A stretch of 64,000 nucleotides of DNA from Clytia hemisphaerica (taxonomy: Eukaryota > Cnidaria > Hydrozoa > Leptothecata > Clytiidae). The stretch lies in NCBI GenBank assembly GCA_902728285.1, contig CACVBU010001197.1:799870-863869 (forward strand), written 5' to 3'. Made by a program: the position numbers and the translations under genes. Positions 10,761 to 31,600 of this stretch are shown here, in pieces; the stretch's first letter is position 1; every line of letters begins with the position of its first letter. The notes under the pieces are model-generated. The model was given only the letters and a program-made list of their open reading frames with translations. It was not told the origin of the DNA and made no database searches.

Positions 10761-13739
10761 TTGAACATACAAGGTTTATGTCCACAAACCGCACCATCTT
10801 GTGTTCCCTATATCAGAGATATCTTGACAACTGAAAATCATATTTTTATTGGATTAACAGAAACTTGGCTATCACCCAACCACAAAGCTGGAGAACTAGA
10901 AATCGAAGGCTACACCTTACATAGAAAGGACCGTGATCGTGATAAACCCAAACAAGGAAGATACAGTGGTGGTGTTGCCTTCTATCTGAGGGATGACATC
11001 TCTCCATTGTTCAAACCCCTACTCGAATTCTCAAATGGTGTAAATGAAGGACTTCTACTTTACTCTGAAGATCTTAACATTATCATTGGAATTCTATACA
11101 GACAGCCAACAAACCCAAATCACAAATCAGATGCACCAGAATTCGCAGAGCTTATATCATCAATAGTATCAAAGATTGAAACTCTCTATGGTTGCTGTCC
11201 TGATCTTTACATTTGCGGTGATTTTAACATTCCACATACACTCTCAAACCAACAATGTGTACCTACAGTGAACTGTGACAGATCACTCTTAAAAATTTTA
11301 GATGAATTCGCACTACAGTTCAACCTTTCTCAAATTGTGAATAAATGCACACACACCAACGGAAATATTTTAGACTTTCTTTTAACAAACAATACAGACA
11401 TGATCTTTAACTACCAAACAACACCAACCATATACTCCGATCACTACAACATTGAGGTTGTTACACATTTATCTTTTAACAAAACTAGAATTACTGATAC
11501 AGAAAAAATTTTTAACAATGACTTCGACAAATTCAACTTTTACAATAACAAAATAGACTGGGAAAACGTCAATAAAACTTTGGATGATATTGATTGGGAA
11601 AATATTTTAAAAACTTATGATTCTAACCCTGATGAACAATACAATGTATTCCTTGAGAAATGCATTGATGTTATCACCAAAAGCAACATTCCTTTACGAA
11701 AACCGATAAAGAAAACAATTATTCCACGCGATCGTCGAATTCTTATGCGAAAAAGAAAGAAACTGAAGAAAAGACAGCTCAACAAGAACACAAAGTCAAG
11801 ATTGATTGATATCGAACTAAAATTACAAAGCAGCTATGCCAACGAAAGGTACAACCAAGAGCTAGATGCAATCTCCAAAATCAAAGTGAACCCCAAATTC
11901 TTCTACTCTTACGCAAAAAGATTTTCTAAAACCAAACCTAAAGTGGGACCATTATTAGATCCCATCACAAATAAGCTAACAGACAATAACCTTCAGATGG
12001 CCAATATACTTCAAGATCAATATAAATCTGTATTCACACCACCAAAATCACAATATGAAAATCCTGATCTCAATCCTTCGCAAGTTACGGAGAAACTTGA
12101 TTATTTTGACCTCACAGAGGACGACTTTATTAGAGAGATACAAACCCTCTCTTCAAACTCAGCTGCTGGCCCAGATGGCTTTCCAGCTATATTTCTACTC
12201 AAAAACAAATCACAGCTTGCAAAACCACTCAGATTGATATGGCAGAACATTCTTGACAAAGGATTCACTCCAAAGATACTGAAAACAAGTTACATCACCC
12301 CTATTTTCAAAAAAGGAAATCAAGGATTGGCTGAAAACTATCGCCCTGTCGCTCTTACATCACACGTCACTAAAGTTTTTGAAAAGATTGTAAGAAAAAA
12401 TTTGCAAGATCATCTGGAAAGAAACAACCTCTACAACAGCAACCAACATGGATTTAGGTCAGGAAGATCCTGCTTAAGCCAACTGCTTGCTCACACTGAA
12501 CGTCTAATCCACTATATTGAAAATGGCTACAATGTAGATGTCATCTATCTCGATTTCAGTAAAGCATTTGACCGTGTTGATCACTCGATACTGCTACAGA
12601 AACTTGAAAGAAATGGCATTTGTGGAAAACTTCTATCCTGGATAAAGTCATTTCTTACAGGGAGAACACAGAGAGTCTCTGTCAACACAACGCTATCCAA
12701 AAATGCAGACATCATATCCGGGGTGCCTCAGGGTTCTGTGCTAGGTCCCCTTCTGTTTCTTGTAATGATACAGGATATTGATGAAGATATATACAACGCT
12801 GTCCTGTCTTCATTTGCGGATGACACCAGGCTGATGAAAGCACTGGCCAGTCAAAATGATGTCCAACTTCTCCAAAACGATCTCAACTCAGTATACAAAT
12901 GGTCAGAGATCAATAATATGCAACTGAATGGACTCAAATTCGAACATATGCAATATGGAAAAAATGAAGAGCTGAAACCCTATTCAGTTTATTATTCTGA
13001 TACTCGAGATCAAATTGAAACAAAAAGCCAAGTCAAAGACCTTGTAGTTACTCTAGATGTAGATATGAGCTACAATCAACACATCAAAAACCAAATCAAC
13101 AAAGTGAAATCTATCAGCTCTTGGATATTTCGTACTTTCAAGACAAGGGACAAAGATGTCATGTTAACCCTTTGGAAGTCACTTGCCATTCCACACCTTG
13201 ACTACTGCTCTCAACTATGGTCTCCATCAAAGAAATGTCTCATTCAAGAACTAGAGCTGCTACAAAAATCATTCCTGAACGGTATCCCCTCGTTGAGCCA
13301 CTTAAACTATTGGGAAAAATTGAACCAACTGAAAATCTACAGTCTTGAAAGAAGAAGAGACAGGTACAGAATCATTTACACGTGGTGCATACTAGAAGAC
13401 ATTGCCCCCAATTTCAACTACAATGACGAGGCAGGCGGCGTGCATTCTTACACAAATCAGAGACTGGGTAGAAAATGCAATTTGAAAGCTATAAATGTCA
13501 AACATAAAAATATCTGGAGAGGTTGTCTCTCACAAGAAGGACCAAGGCTCTTCAATGCTCTGCCAAAATCCCTTAGAAACCTCACAAACTGTACCAAACA
13601 AACTTTTAAACAGCATCTTGACCAATTCCTCAGTACACTGCCAGACGAACCGCTGCTTCCTAATTATTTCAACTTCAGGAGAGCTGACTCTAACAGTACA
13701 ACAGTAATGGTCAATCATCGGATTCAACGAATTGGATGA
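10761..13739 (+). CDS. LINE ORF2: apurinic endonuclease plus reverse transcriptase
   Basis: The polyprotein has about 990 residues. Endonuclease motifs in order are LNIQGL, LTETWL, YICGDFNIP and YSDHYNIEV (roughly residues 1-230). Reverse transcriptase motifs are YRPVALTSHVTKVFEKI, HGFRSGRSC, DVIYLDFSKAFDRVDH, GVPQGSVLGPLLF and the catalytic SFADDT (about residue 685). A C-terminal region contains PHLDYCSQLWSP and LERRRDRYRIIYTW. The first listed codon is TTG at 10761, not ATG. The frame is open upstream into ORF1 and the endonuclease begins right at the junction, so translation probably depends on -1 frameshifting or termination-reinitiation. No stop interrupts the frame. Confidence 0.93.
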   Translation: MNIQGLCPQTAPSCVPYIRDILTTENHIFIGLTETWLSPNHKAGELEIEGYTLHRKDRDRDKPKQGRYSGGVAFYLRDDISPLFKPLLEFSNGVNEGLLLYSEDLNIIIGILYRQPTNPNHKSDAPEFAELISSIVSKIETLYGCCPDLYICGDFNIPHTLSNQQCVPTVNCDRSLLKILDEFALQFNLSQIVNKCTHTNGNILDFLLTNNTDMIFNYQTTPTIYSDHYNIEVVTHLSFNKTRITDTEKIFNNDFDKFNFYNNKIDWENVNKTLDDIDWENILKTYDSNPDEQYNVFLEKCIDVITKSNIPLRKPIKKTIIPRDRRILMRKRKKLKKRQLNKNTKSRLIDIELKLQSSYANERYNQELDAISKIKVNPKFFYSYAKRFSKTKPKVGPLLDPITNKLTDNNLQMANILQDQYKSVFTPPKSQYENPDLNPSQVTEKLDYFDLTEDDFIREIQTLSSNSAAGPDGFPAIFLLKNKSQLAKPLRLIWQNILDKGFTPKILKTSYITPIFKKGNQGLAENYRPVALTSHVTKVFEKIVRKNLQDHLERNNLYNSNQHGFRSGRSCLSQLLAHTERLIHYIENGYNVDVIYLDFSKAFDRVDHSILLQKLERNGICGKLLSWIKSFLTGRTQRVSVNTTLSKNADIISGVPQGSVLGPLLFLVMIQDIDEDIYNAVLSSFADDTRLMKALASQNDVQLLQNDLNSVYKWSEINNMQLNGLKFEHMQYGKNEELKPYSVYYSDTRDQIETKSQVKDLVVTLDVDMSYNQHIKNQINKVKSISSWIFRTFKTRDKDVMLTLWKSLAIPHLDYCSQLWSPSKKCLIQELELLQKSFLNGIPSLSHLNYWEKLNQLKIYSLERRRDRYRIIYTWCILEDIAPNFNYNDEAGGVHSYTNQRLGRKCNLKAINVKHKNIWRGCLSQEGPRLFNALPKSLRNLTNCTKQTFKQHLDQFLSTLPDEPLLPNYFNFRRADSNSTTVMVNHRIQRIG

Positions 13740-14427
13740 GTACCATAAAGTACATAATCAATAACGAAGTATCACGAAGTAAGTAAAAAGATACATCAGG
13801 GCACTTAAATTCAATAAATCTAATTTCTCGTCTTTTACAAATTCTCCACATTAAACTAGAAAGGAGGAAGAAAAACAAGCAAACTTCCTTCCGCCTACTT
13901 TTTTTTCGAAATCCAAATATGACCTAAGTAATTCCAAACAACAAAAACCCCGGAAAATTTAAAATGTCGGAATGAGCAGGAATGAGCAAAACAATTAGAT
14001 ATTTCCGTTATCTATTAGGACTGACTAGGGGCCTAACTTCAGTTGTTCGAAAACATTGATTTCATATCGGTGAAAGCCAAACAGATTCGTAGATGTTTTT
14101 ATTTGTCTGGCTAAAAAAAGAACAAGTTCAAATTTCAAACAAAATTTTATCTTTCATCTATGATAAAAAACCTGATGTAAATAAAAGCCAAAATTACATC
14201 GAAATGTAAATCACATCCGTGGTTCGGTGCACAAGATCCAGCCTGTGACGGGCAACAAAAACAACAGATCCAGTCTAGTTGCTATAGAAAATGACACTAC
14301 CAAGTCTTCTGATCAGAATTGATACCAGAGAAGGGCTTGATGAACAAGGTGTCGGTTTTCACATGTCGGTATGTAAGGGCTAAAATGGAAGCCAGTTTTA
14401 CTCTACAACTCTCTTCTGGTTCGCTCC
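13740..14427. other. LINE 3' tail and PRMT1 3' UTR
   Basis: The left part is the untranslated LINE tail. The right part is PRMT1 3' UTR on the - strand. A minus-strand AATAAA (TTTATT at 14098-14103) lies about 325 bases beyond the PRMT1 stop and is the best polyadenylation signal. No other gene is seen. Confidence 0.5.
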
Positions 14428-23081
<8,654 letters not shown>

Positions 23082-23135
23082 CATTTGGTCTTGATTTTCA
23101 AGTTTTCTTGACTTTGCTTGAGGACTGTCAGCCAT
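23082..23135 (-). CDS. PRMT1: Candidate alternative first coding exon of PRMT1
   Basis: On the minus strand an ATG at 23135 opens 18 codons (MADSPQAKSRKLENQDQM) that end in phase 0 at a GTAATA donor (23081). The acceptor TTTTCACAG directly upstream of the PRMT1 start (exon from 19008) is also phase 0 and adds K-V-E before MAAAV, so splicing gives an uninterrupted protein of 380 residues. Family knowledge: PRMT1 genes commonly use alternative first exons. What is seen is splice sites and phase; expression is inference. Otherwise the ATG at 18999 would have a non-coding leader. Confidence 0.5.
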
Positions 23136-25625
23136 TCGCGTTCCACGTGCTTGAAGTGAAAATTAAAAATGTGGGAAAGAAATTTCCTTCGACCCGCGTG
23201 ACCACAATCACAAAACGCGGGATTGTTATTGTTCAATGATTTTTAGCACAGAATGCGCGCGTTATCCCGCGGTTTCCGGTAAATCTCATCAGCCAGAATA
23301 ATGAGATACAGGTAGAAAACTCTTTCTGTGCTCTAGCTCTAATCTCTGAGCAGGGTCAGCAGAGTATGGAAACCGAGAAGGGTCAACGTGCGATCTCTTC
23401 CAAAAGCTGTCGAGATTTCTTTCAAGCTGTCGCGTTCCCAGAAACTGTCGCGTTCCCGCCCAGAAAACTGTCGCGTTCCCAGAAACAGTCGCGTTCTTAA
23501 AAGCTGTCGCCGTGCTCAGAAACTGTCGCGTTTCCTAAAATACGGGGCCTGGAATTCCCGAGTTATTTTATCCCAAGTTATTTTTTTTCCGAGTTATTTT
23601 ACATATGACGTTATATTTCAGTTTTGTGCTTCCATAGCACTAGCAGAGAGTGTGGTGTGCGCAGAATTAACCATCTCTAGTCAGATTTCTACAAAACAGT
23701 TACAATAAAGGTCATAATATTTTGAGAATTTTGGTTATTTTAACGTTTTTCAAGATTTAAAGTTCCGGCGAGAAAGTCGATTTTGGGCTATCTCTTTAAT
23801 TTAATCGAATATTTCAATTTGGAAGGGGTTGGCAGACTTACAGGCTATATTCTGCTTTTGGATCCTCAGATCCTAAAGTCTTAAGTCTCATGTTAAAACT
23901 CAGAGTTAAAACTCTACCCTTCCAACCTACTTTAGAGCAATTACAAATCGATCGTGGTTCAAAAACTTCCCGGTGTATTTCCCTTTTTTCTCAAATATTA
24001 TGACCTTGATTGTAGCATCGGTAGTTTGTAGTGTAAATACGAACTCAAATTTCTTCGTTGTTCTATACAAAGTTTTAGTGATCAGGCTTCGCCTGACCTT
24101 GAAGTTTCTTACTATAGGGATCGAACAATGCAGGTATAAAATTCATATCCTCTTTTGCGTCTTGTTACTTGCATTTTTAAAAGAAAAAAACACGTCAAAA
24201 AGGGAAGTCATTCTCCCATGCCACAAAAGTTCATATACACATTTTTCTATATAAGCAAATAGGTTGTTAAGGCTCGAGGGCTCAATTTTGCCGTAAAGTA
24301 AAAGTTTTTAAGATAATCTATCCATTTTAAATGATAGCCCTTGACCCAATAAACACAATAAAAATGGTAAAATATCTAGGAGTGGTCAATGCAAATTTTC
24401 AGAAAATGAGCTAGAGAATGCTAAGCAACCCCAGGGTTGACCGAAAATTGGATTGGCTAATAAAGATAATGGGTAGTGTTTGGTTCCTAGACCAAAATGT
24501 TGCGGTTTAAAAAGCATTTGCAATTAGCCTGAAAAGGTTCACTCTCGTTTTAATTCACAAAAGAGGCGGATAGAAGAAACGGGTAGCAATGGCAGCTCTA
24601 AGGCTTGCATAAAAATATTTCCAACTAATATAATAGCTTTTCTTTTGTCAATTTACAATATATATGCATTTTTAGGTAAAGTTTTTATACACGAACTTTT
24701 TTTCTAACAACTTTGTTTCCTTACTAAAAACATATCTACATTGTTTACAAAAAGCAGGAAAAATTTTCAAAAAAAATATTTTTCTTTCGTGAATCTCATA
24801 TTTTCTTCACTGGGCGCAGTATGAATTTCCGCGTTGGACTAAATTTCGTAGGTCTACTCTTAAAGCGAGGTACACTTGACTAAAAGAATTTAGATATTTT
24901 CCAGTGGTTTCTTCGTTCTTCGAAACTCTTTGGGGAAGACTCGAGAATATCTTTCCTACGTGATCTGTTTTAAAAGTAGCAGAACAAGAAGCTTCTTTCG
25001 TTTCGGCACCAAAATCGTTTGCAAAAATGAAAAAAATCTTTCTCACAAACTTTTCGATATAAAACTAACTAATATGAATCTCCTTCATACAAAAAATCGA
25101 AGCAAAAGACAAAAGTTATAAAATTAAAATTCGAATAAAACGAATAAAACAATCGAGAAAAAAATGAGAAAATGACCTAACTCACTGAGTTTATCAAAAC
25201 ACTAAACCAAATTTTTTATTGAAGACTAAATTTTCGGAAATTTCATTCAATTTTTGCTTGGCTCTAGGTAAACGTCAAAGTGCGGAATGAGAAGAAGTCT
25301 AGTTTCCTTGAGAGCTTAAAACTCAAAAAGTTAAGAAGATCCAAAGGCTTAAAAAATTCTGAATGTTCTAAAAGCTGTCTCGTAGTTCTAACATTTCGAA
25401 TAAATGAAAACTTTTATGATCTTTCAACTGCAGCAATGTGCGTTCGAAATTCCTAAATTTCTTCGATTTAGCTATTAGTAGAAAAACTTAAAAATGTTTT
25501 ACGATGCCGTATTTTATCTTCGGTGAAGAATTACAGAGTCAACTGTTCATGCTAGCGTTGTGCATGTCACCCTATTTATCAACGCTTCCAGGCAATATCA
25601 ATATGAGTAACCGGTGACAGTGCCT
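23136..25625. other. KMT2-PRMT1 intergenic region
   Basis: It holds the likely PRMT1 promoter side (relatively CpG-rich about 23140-23290), the GTCGCG minisatellite, and KMT2 3' UTR on the minus strand. A minus-strand AATAAA (TTTATT 25215-25220) lies about 410 bases beyond the KMT2 stop. No exon is supported. Confidence 0.45.
23403..23536 (+). repeat. Minisatellite of about 20 bp, core AAACTGTCGCGTTCCCAG
   Basis: Six to seven imperfect units share the core CTGTCGCGTTCC with spacers of variable length. It is CpG-rich in an otherwise AT-rich setting and is followed by CCGAGTTATTTT words also found inside the 4299-5287 element. Confidence 0.7.
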
Positions 25626-28600
25626 CTAGTTGAGATATTTGCGACACTTCTTGGAACCACAATAACAAGGCAATTTATCGTCTTCTTGTGCAAATTTGTA
25701 ATCGTAAGTCAATTCTTCTCCAACGTTGATTCTGTGAAGAAGGGAGAAAATCAGAACATTAGCAATTCAACGATACATAAGTACATTTTTTGCCCGAAAT
25801 GGTCCAAAATTTGCCTCTGAAACCTTAAAAGATTATCAGATGGTTTTTTGGCATTTTGCTTATTAAAGTGTACCTGAACAAGTTATCTAGCAAGCTAATA
25901 CTAAGCAAATAAGATACAAATTTCCTTTGCTTATAAAGTTCGGTTATGATCTAACATATTTCCATGATTTAACACACAAGTTAACATATACGCTGAAAAG
26001 TTTACGTACCTTCTTGTGGCAAAGATGATAATTTTCTTCGAACCATCCACGTTTATGATTCGTGAGAAACAATTCGGCTGTAAGGAAAGTAAAATTTAAT
26101 TATTATTTAAGAACTTCTTGAGTGGATAAACTTCAACTAATGAGGAAAAAAGAATGAAGTTTCAAAGGGTAAATAGAAAGTAAAATCGCTATTCAGATAT
26201 TTCAATATTTCAGAGATATATATCCTAGACTTAAACCGTATAAGAAACTCACATCACACGAATGGTTGATGAAACGAGCGGCATTTCCGCACATGGTTGC
26301 ATCCACAACGTCCATGCTATCAATCCGGAACATGTAACAACCCAGACCCTAAGAGAAGACGCGGAAAAGAGTAATATCAACATTTAGACCTCAACATGAT
26401 AAGAAAACGGTTAGGATCTACAGTCTCAAGGAATCGAGAAATGAACAATGATTGGGTTTTAAGAAACACATGATATAGACTGAAATTTTGAATCAGTTGA
26501 GAATAATTGATAAAATTGATGCTCTCTAGTTCCATTTTGAAGGATTATTGGATTTTCATCGAATAACGGAGCGTATCGAATAGAAGAGCGTCGTTTATGA
26601 GAGTTTCTTGTTGACGGTGACTCTCAATATTATCGAATAATGAAGCGTATCAAATAGTATGAGAGAGCGTCAACTGTATGCGAAAGTTCAAAAACTTTAT
26701 CCAATAAGAAACAGGAGATTATTGTTCACCTTTCGTTCGTAGTAGTCTTCGCGCTTATCGGTTAAAACGGAACGAATTTTCTCTCCGCTGTACTCGATGA
26801 TCATATCACCCGATTCAATCGTCTTCTTACAAAACAATCCACGACCTTGAATTGGTGACCTGGATAAAAGGAGAGAAAGTTAAAGTCATAAATTGATTTT
26901 CATCTCAAAGCATTCTTACAAGTAAACTAGACTGAAGCCTTTGAATTTTGCTACAGCCTAAGAAGAAATTAAGAATATTCGATTCCGATCAATCATCTTA
27001 CTGTCGGTGACAACCTTACTGAGGGCGAAAAAAATTAAACAATAATTTAAATAAAAACGTTTTCCAAGAGTGGAAACTGTCTAATACAGACACCATTAGC
27101 GACAAAAAATATCCATCTTTAAAGTCTTTTAGATGAACCCCTCAGTAATATGGTAAATCCTTTGGCAATGAGCATCTTACTACATGCATACCTGTAAACA
27201 CCGACATGGTCCTTGGCTGTATTCTTCAAGAACCGATATTTCATAGCAGTTGGGAGGTCTTGACCACCTGATAACAGATCATCTTCTGGTTGTACGTCAT
27301 CCTCTTGCTTCGGCGGCAGGCGATAAGTGGAGGAGAGCCAAGCAAACATGTCCTTCTCCGCTGTCCTATGTGAGATGAAATAATTAAAGTTTTATTAATT
27401 GTGGAAATACAACCCACTATATTATAATAGAGGTTGGGGAAGATGGTAGGTTAACAAGATGACAAACTCGACAATTCTAACCCGGGGTAAGAGAGGCAAA
27501 AGTTGATGTTTTTGAGACTCCTCGAGACTTTTGACCTAAAATTTTGAAAGCTTTTTTTCAATATTCGTGATTTTGAAAACTTTTATGAATTAAGTATATT
27601 GTAAATCATTGGCAGTTTCAAAGAAATCATCATTCAAAAAAATACAGAACGCTTCATTCACGATAAAGGGAAAAGAAATATTACTTGACAGCGATTTCTG
27701 AGCGGGCGCATCCACTCGGGTTTTCTGGTAAATTCTATGAAAAGATAACAATAGAATTAGAATCAGAATAAATTGAGAACACACAAAAAAGATGATGTAG
27801 GACCCTTACATGTAAAAAATCAATTTTGACGAAAATATTTTAGGGTGAAATAAGTAGTCGTGAGAGAACAGACAAGTTCATTTATTAAAGAGTTGATGTT
27901 GTTGTTTTTTTAAGTAATATAAAAACATTCTATTGAGAAAACGAGGCTTGAATTTCGATGCAACTTTAGAATATATTACGAACAATATAAACCTCAAATT
28001 CCAGAAAAATTATTAGACTTTTTTTCGTGAATTAAAAATTTCATTTTCCTGGAAGATTTTTTTGCAAAAACACTGATTTCAAAATTTCGCGTGAACGACT
28101 AAATTGCGCGAAAATGGTCAAAATTCGCGAGAAAAAAAATCCAAGAGAAATTTTATCAACTTAAGGTATTCAATATACCTGGTCTTCGTCATCGTTGATG
28201 GAAGGTAAATGATGTTGGAATTTATAAGAACGACATTTATGACCACCAGGTAGTTGTTCCATCAAGTAAGTGATGAAGTCTTTCGATAAACCAAACATCT
28301 CGTACGCGTCATTCACTGAAATTGTGATGAAGAAGAGAGTTTTTTGATGGAGATTAGATGGAATTTTTATAAGAGACTTTAATAATTGGTCATTTGAATC
28401 ATGTCCATGTTTGAATGAAGTAATAACAAGCAACATGCTGAATGGACCTACCTAATGATTAACATCAGATGAAAATAAGAAAAAAGTGACAATAATTGTA
28501 CAAAAATTCAGAATGGAAAAATAAAGCTTGTGTGTTGAAAAATGTAAAATGGTAAAAAGGAATTTCCCCAAATACGAGAATCACTTAAACCATTCAGGCC

Positions 28601-31600
28601 CAAAAAACCTTTTAAGCTGGTTTTGGCCCAAATTTGCCCAAAAAAATTTTCCTTAAAAATCTGGCTCCTTCACATTTTGGGTATTGCCATTTTGCATCAT
28701 TGTGCAAAAAATCACAAAAAAATAATGAGTCAACTTTGAGAAAAGCTATATTTTCTTATTTGGTTAAAGGGAATTTCCCCAAAATACGAAAATCCGTTTT
28801 TTAAGGCGAATAAGAATTTTCCGGGAAAAACCACTCGGGCTCCGACACATTTTAGGCATTGCCATTTTGCATCGTTGTGCAAAAAATCACAAAAAAATAA
28901 CGAGTCAACATTGAGAAAAGCTATATTTTCTTATTTGGTTAAAGGGAATTTCCCCAAAAATACGAAAATCCGTTTTTTAAGGCGAATAAGAATTTTCCGG
29001 GAAAAACCACTTCAGCCATTCTTTAGAGAATCTTGCCCTCCATCTTTGTACAAAAAATCAAATTTTTTTTTTTATTTTGTGATGAAAGATAACTTTTAAA
29101 ATTTAAATTGGCTCTGATTTCATTGAGCACTCTGCAGCATCAATCACAAACAAATCTACAAAAAATCAGAAAAAATTAATGTCAGGATTTTGCACAAAGT
29201 CCAAAAAACCCTATTTTTAGGTAGTTTTTGGCCCAAATTTGCCCAAATAAATTTTTTCTCAAAAATCGGGCTCCGTCACTTTCTGGGCATTGCCATTTTG
29301 CATCATTGTGCAAAAAATCAGAAAAAACTAATGAGCCAATCCTGAGAAAAGCTGGTAACAGACGGACGGACGAACGGACGAACGGACATGGGTTAATTTA
29401 TAGAACCTCCACCGGGGTACCCGGAGGTAGGTCCAAAAATGAAGCGTTCTTTAGAAAAAGTAACAAAATTGGTTTATTACTGGTTAAAGACCAACGAAAT
29501 CAAATAAGAGCTTGTAAAAACTTCGTCTCTCCCTTTTGATGGAGAATAAGGCTTCCCTTAAATTACGAATAAGGGAATAATGACACCACGAGAGATTTCC
29601 AATAATTTCCAGACGAAAAGCGCCTTTTGAGACAGATAGCACGGGAAAAGCGCGTTATGAGACTTCTTTACTATTTTGTTCCTTGTAAAAAAAAGGGAGA
29701 ATTACTTCCCGCCCCGAGACCTCAAATTGAAAGAGCTTTCAAGTCTTAAAGGTAAAATAAACAGTTTTTAAGAGAAAAAGGTTGCGGTCACATCAGAAAA
29801 TTTGACTTTCCGTAACTCATATCACCATGGTTACTTTTGTAAAAATGCCCTCTCAGGAATTTCCGCTACTAAATAACGGAAAAATTTTTGGTGTCTGGTG
29901 TTTGCACGCGATCTATGTTCATTCAAACTTGTGTGAGAACAATAGAAATTTTACGGTAAAATAAGGGGAGCCCATGGGCAACCCTTATTTTAACGTAACT
30001 CCGAAAACAATAGTTTTTAAATAATAGCTATTTCAAAATCCAAGTTGCTTAACAAAAGGCTTGTTAAGTAAATAAAAGGATTCCCGAGCTTTCTACACAC
30101 AATCGGCATTTATTTTCGACACAAAAAAAACTTTGAAGAGAGAGAGAGAGATGTTGTTGAAAAATATCTGTGTTATTTGACGCTAGAGCTGCATTGAGAG
30201 AAGAAGTGGAGAGATAAAATGGAGAGGTTTCCTGTTGGATTTTACCCGCCCTACATGCAAACACAATTCTACCCACCCTTCTATTCACAACAGCACCAGC
30301 AGCAACAAGTTTTGCAAGTTCCTGATCAACAACATCAACAAGGTGCAAAACAACAAAAATCAGAAATTGCTGGTGAACAATCTAAGCCAAAACGAGAACA
30401 TTGGTCGCCTAAACAGACGAATGCATTGGTCAGTGCCTGGAAGGAAAATTTTGATGTACTCAAATCGAAAGACTGTAATAAGGCATGGGCACAAATATTG
30501 AAGAATGTTAACCAACACGGATGTCAAAGAAGTCTGGAGCAAGTGAAAAGAAAATTTGGTAGGATTGAAGAAACTTATGTGAAATGTAAGGATAAAAACA
30601 AGAACAAAACTGGTGAAGGTTTGAATACATGCCCATATTATGACGATTTGGACAGACTTCTGTGCCAGAAAAAGAAAGTCAATCTGCCAGAATTCACTGA
30701 AGTTGGTGCAGTTGGTGCTTTTCCTGATGATGTTGAAACGCCAGAGCCCTTCATTGGATTCCAAACAACTGAACCTCCTGCCGGTGCAGCTGGTGGAATT
30801 GTCGATACTGAGCCCGATGATGATGACTATGACGTAACAACTGAGCCTTCTGAACAACCAACAGCAGAGAAACGTAAACGAAAGAGTGATGTCGAATTAG
30901 ACGAGTCGTTTGAATATTATGAGGAACTTAAAGCAGAGGTAAAAGCCAAGAAACAATCCAAAGAGAACGGAAAAGAAAGGAAAAAAACATTTCAAGAAGA
31001 TTTGATTGATTTACAGAAAGAACAAATGACAATGTTTAGAGAGAGCGAAAAACAATTTCAAGAATTTCAAAAATCACTTCTTGAAAAACAAATGGAAGCT
31101 GATGCCAAAGAAAAAGAAAATGAACGGAAATTTTTCTTAGAGTTCGCAAAAGTCATTTCAGGAGGTCAACCAAAATAAGAACTTAATTGAACTTTTTTTC
31201 TGACGTGGACAGTATCCAGTAAAATAGTTACAGTATGTTTTGTTATTCTTTTGTTTTATAAGTAGTTTTTAAATTTCAAGACAATGTTTTGTCACAAGAA
31301 ATCATGCATGATAAAAACGTATATATTTTGTTTTATAAACTTTAATGTCTCACCAGGGTCTGGTCGAGGTAAATCACTCGATAAAAAGTTGCGAGATTTT
31401 TTTGCTTTTTCTTCATGATTTTTGATTTTTTGCGATTTTTTCAGATAAAAACTTGGAGATGTTACTTTTTCCTTGATTTTTTTTATCGCTATAACTTTTT
31501 TTATGATTTTGTCGAAAAAAGGTATGAGTGTCTTTATTAGAACACGTTAACCTTAGCTGAGCCTGGATGTGCTTATATTTTAGATTTTCTTTTCAATAGC

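Larger units (their letters stand above)
8835..13870 (+). mobile_element. Full-length-looking non-LTR retrotransposon (CR1/L2/Jockey group)
   Basis: One element carries an intact ORF1 (9328-10746) and an intact ORF2 (from about 10740 to 13739) encoding an APE-type endonuclease and a reverse transcriptase. There is no poly(A) tail; the 3' sequence ends in AT-rich DNA around 13860, as CR1-like elements do. The outer limits given are approximate because no target-site duplication could be found by eye. Both frames free of stops imply recent mobility. The RT motifs place it in the CR1/Jockey superclade; the exact clade needs a tree. Confidence 0.85.

Noticed and set aside
10761-10763. TTG as the genuine ORF2 start codon
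   Set aside because: The frame and the endonuclease homology continue upstream of it, so it is just the first start-like codon, not evidence of initiation.
23388-23708. 106-codon frame rich in LSRSQ repeats
   Set aside because: It is the translation of the GTCGCG minisatellite.
28600-29000. Regularly spaced repeats reminiscent of a CRISPR array
   Set aside because: The genome is eukaryotic, units are about 180 bp and degenerate, and they lie within a TIR element.
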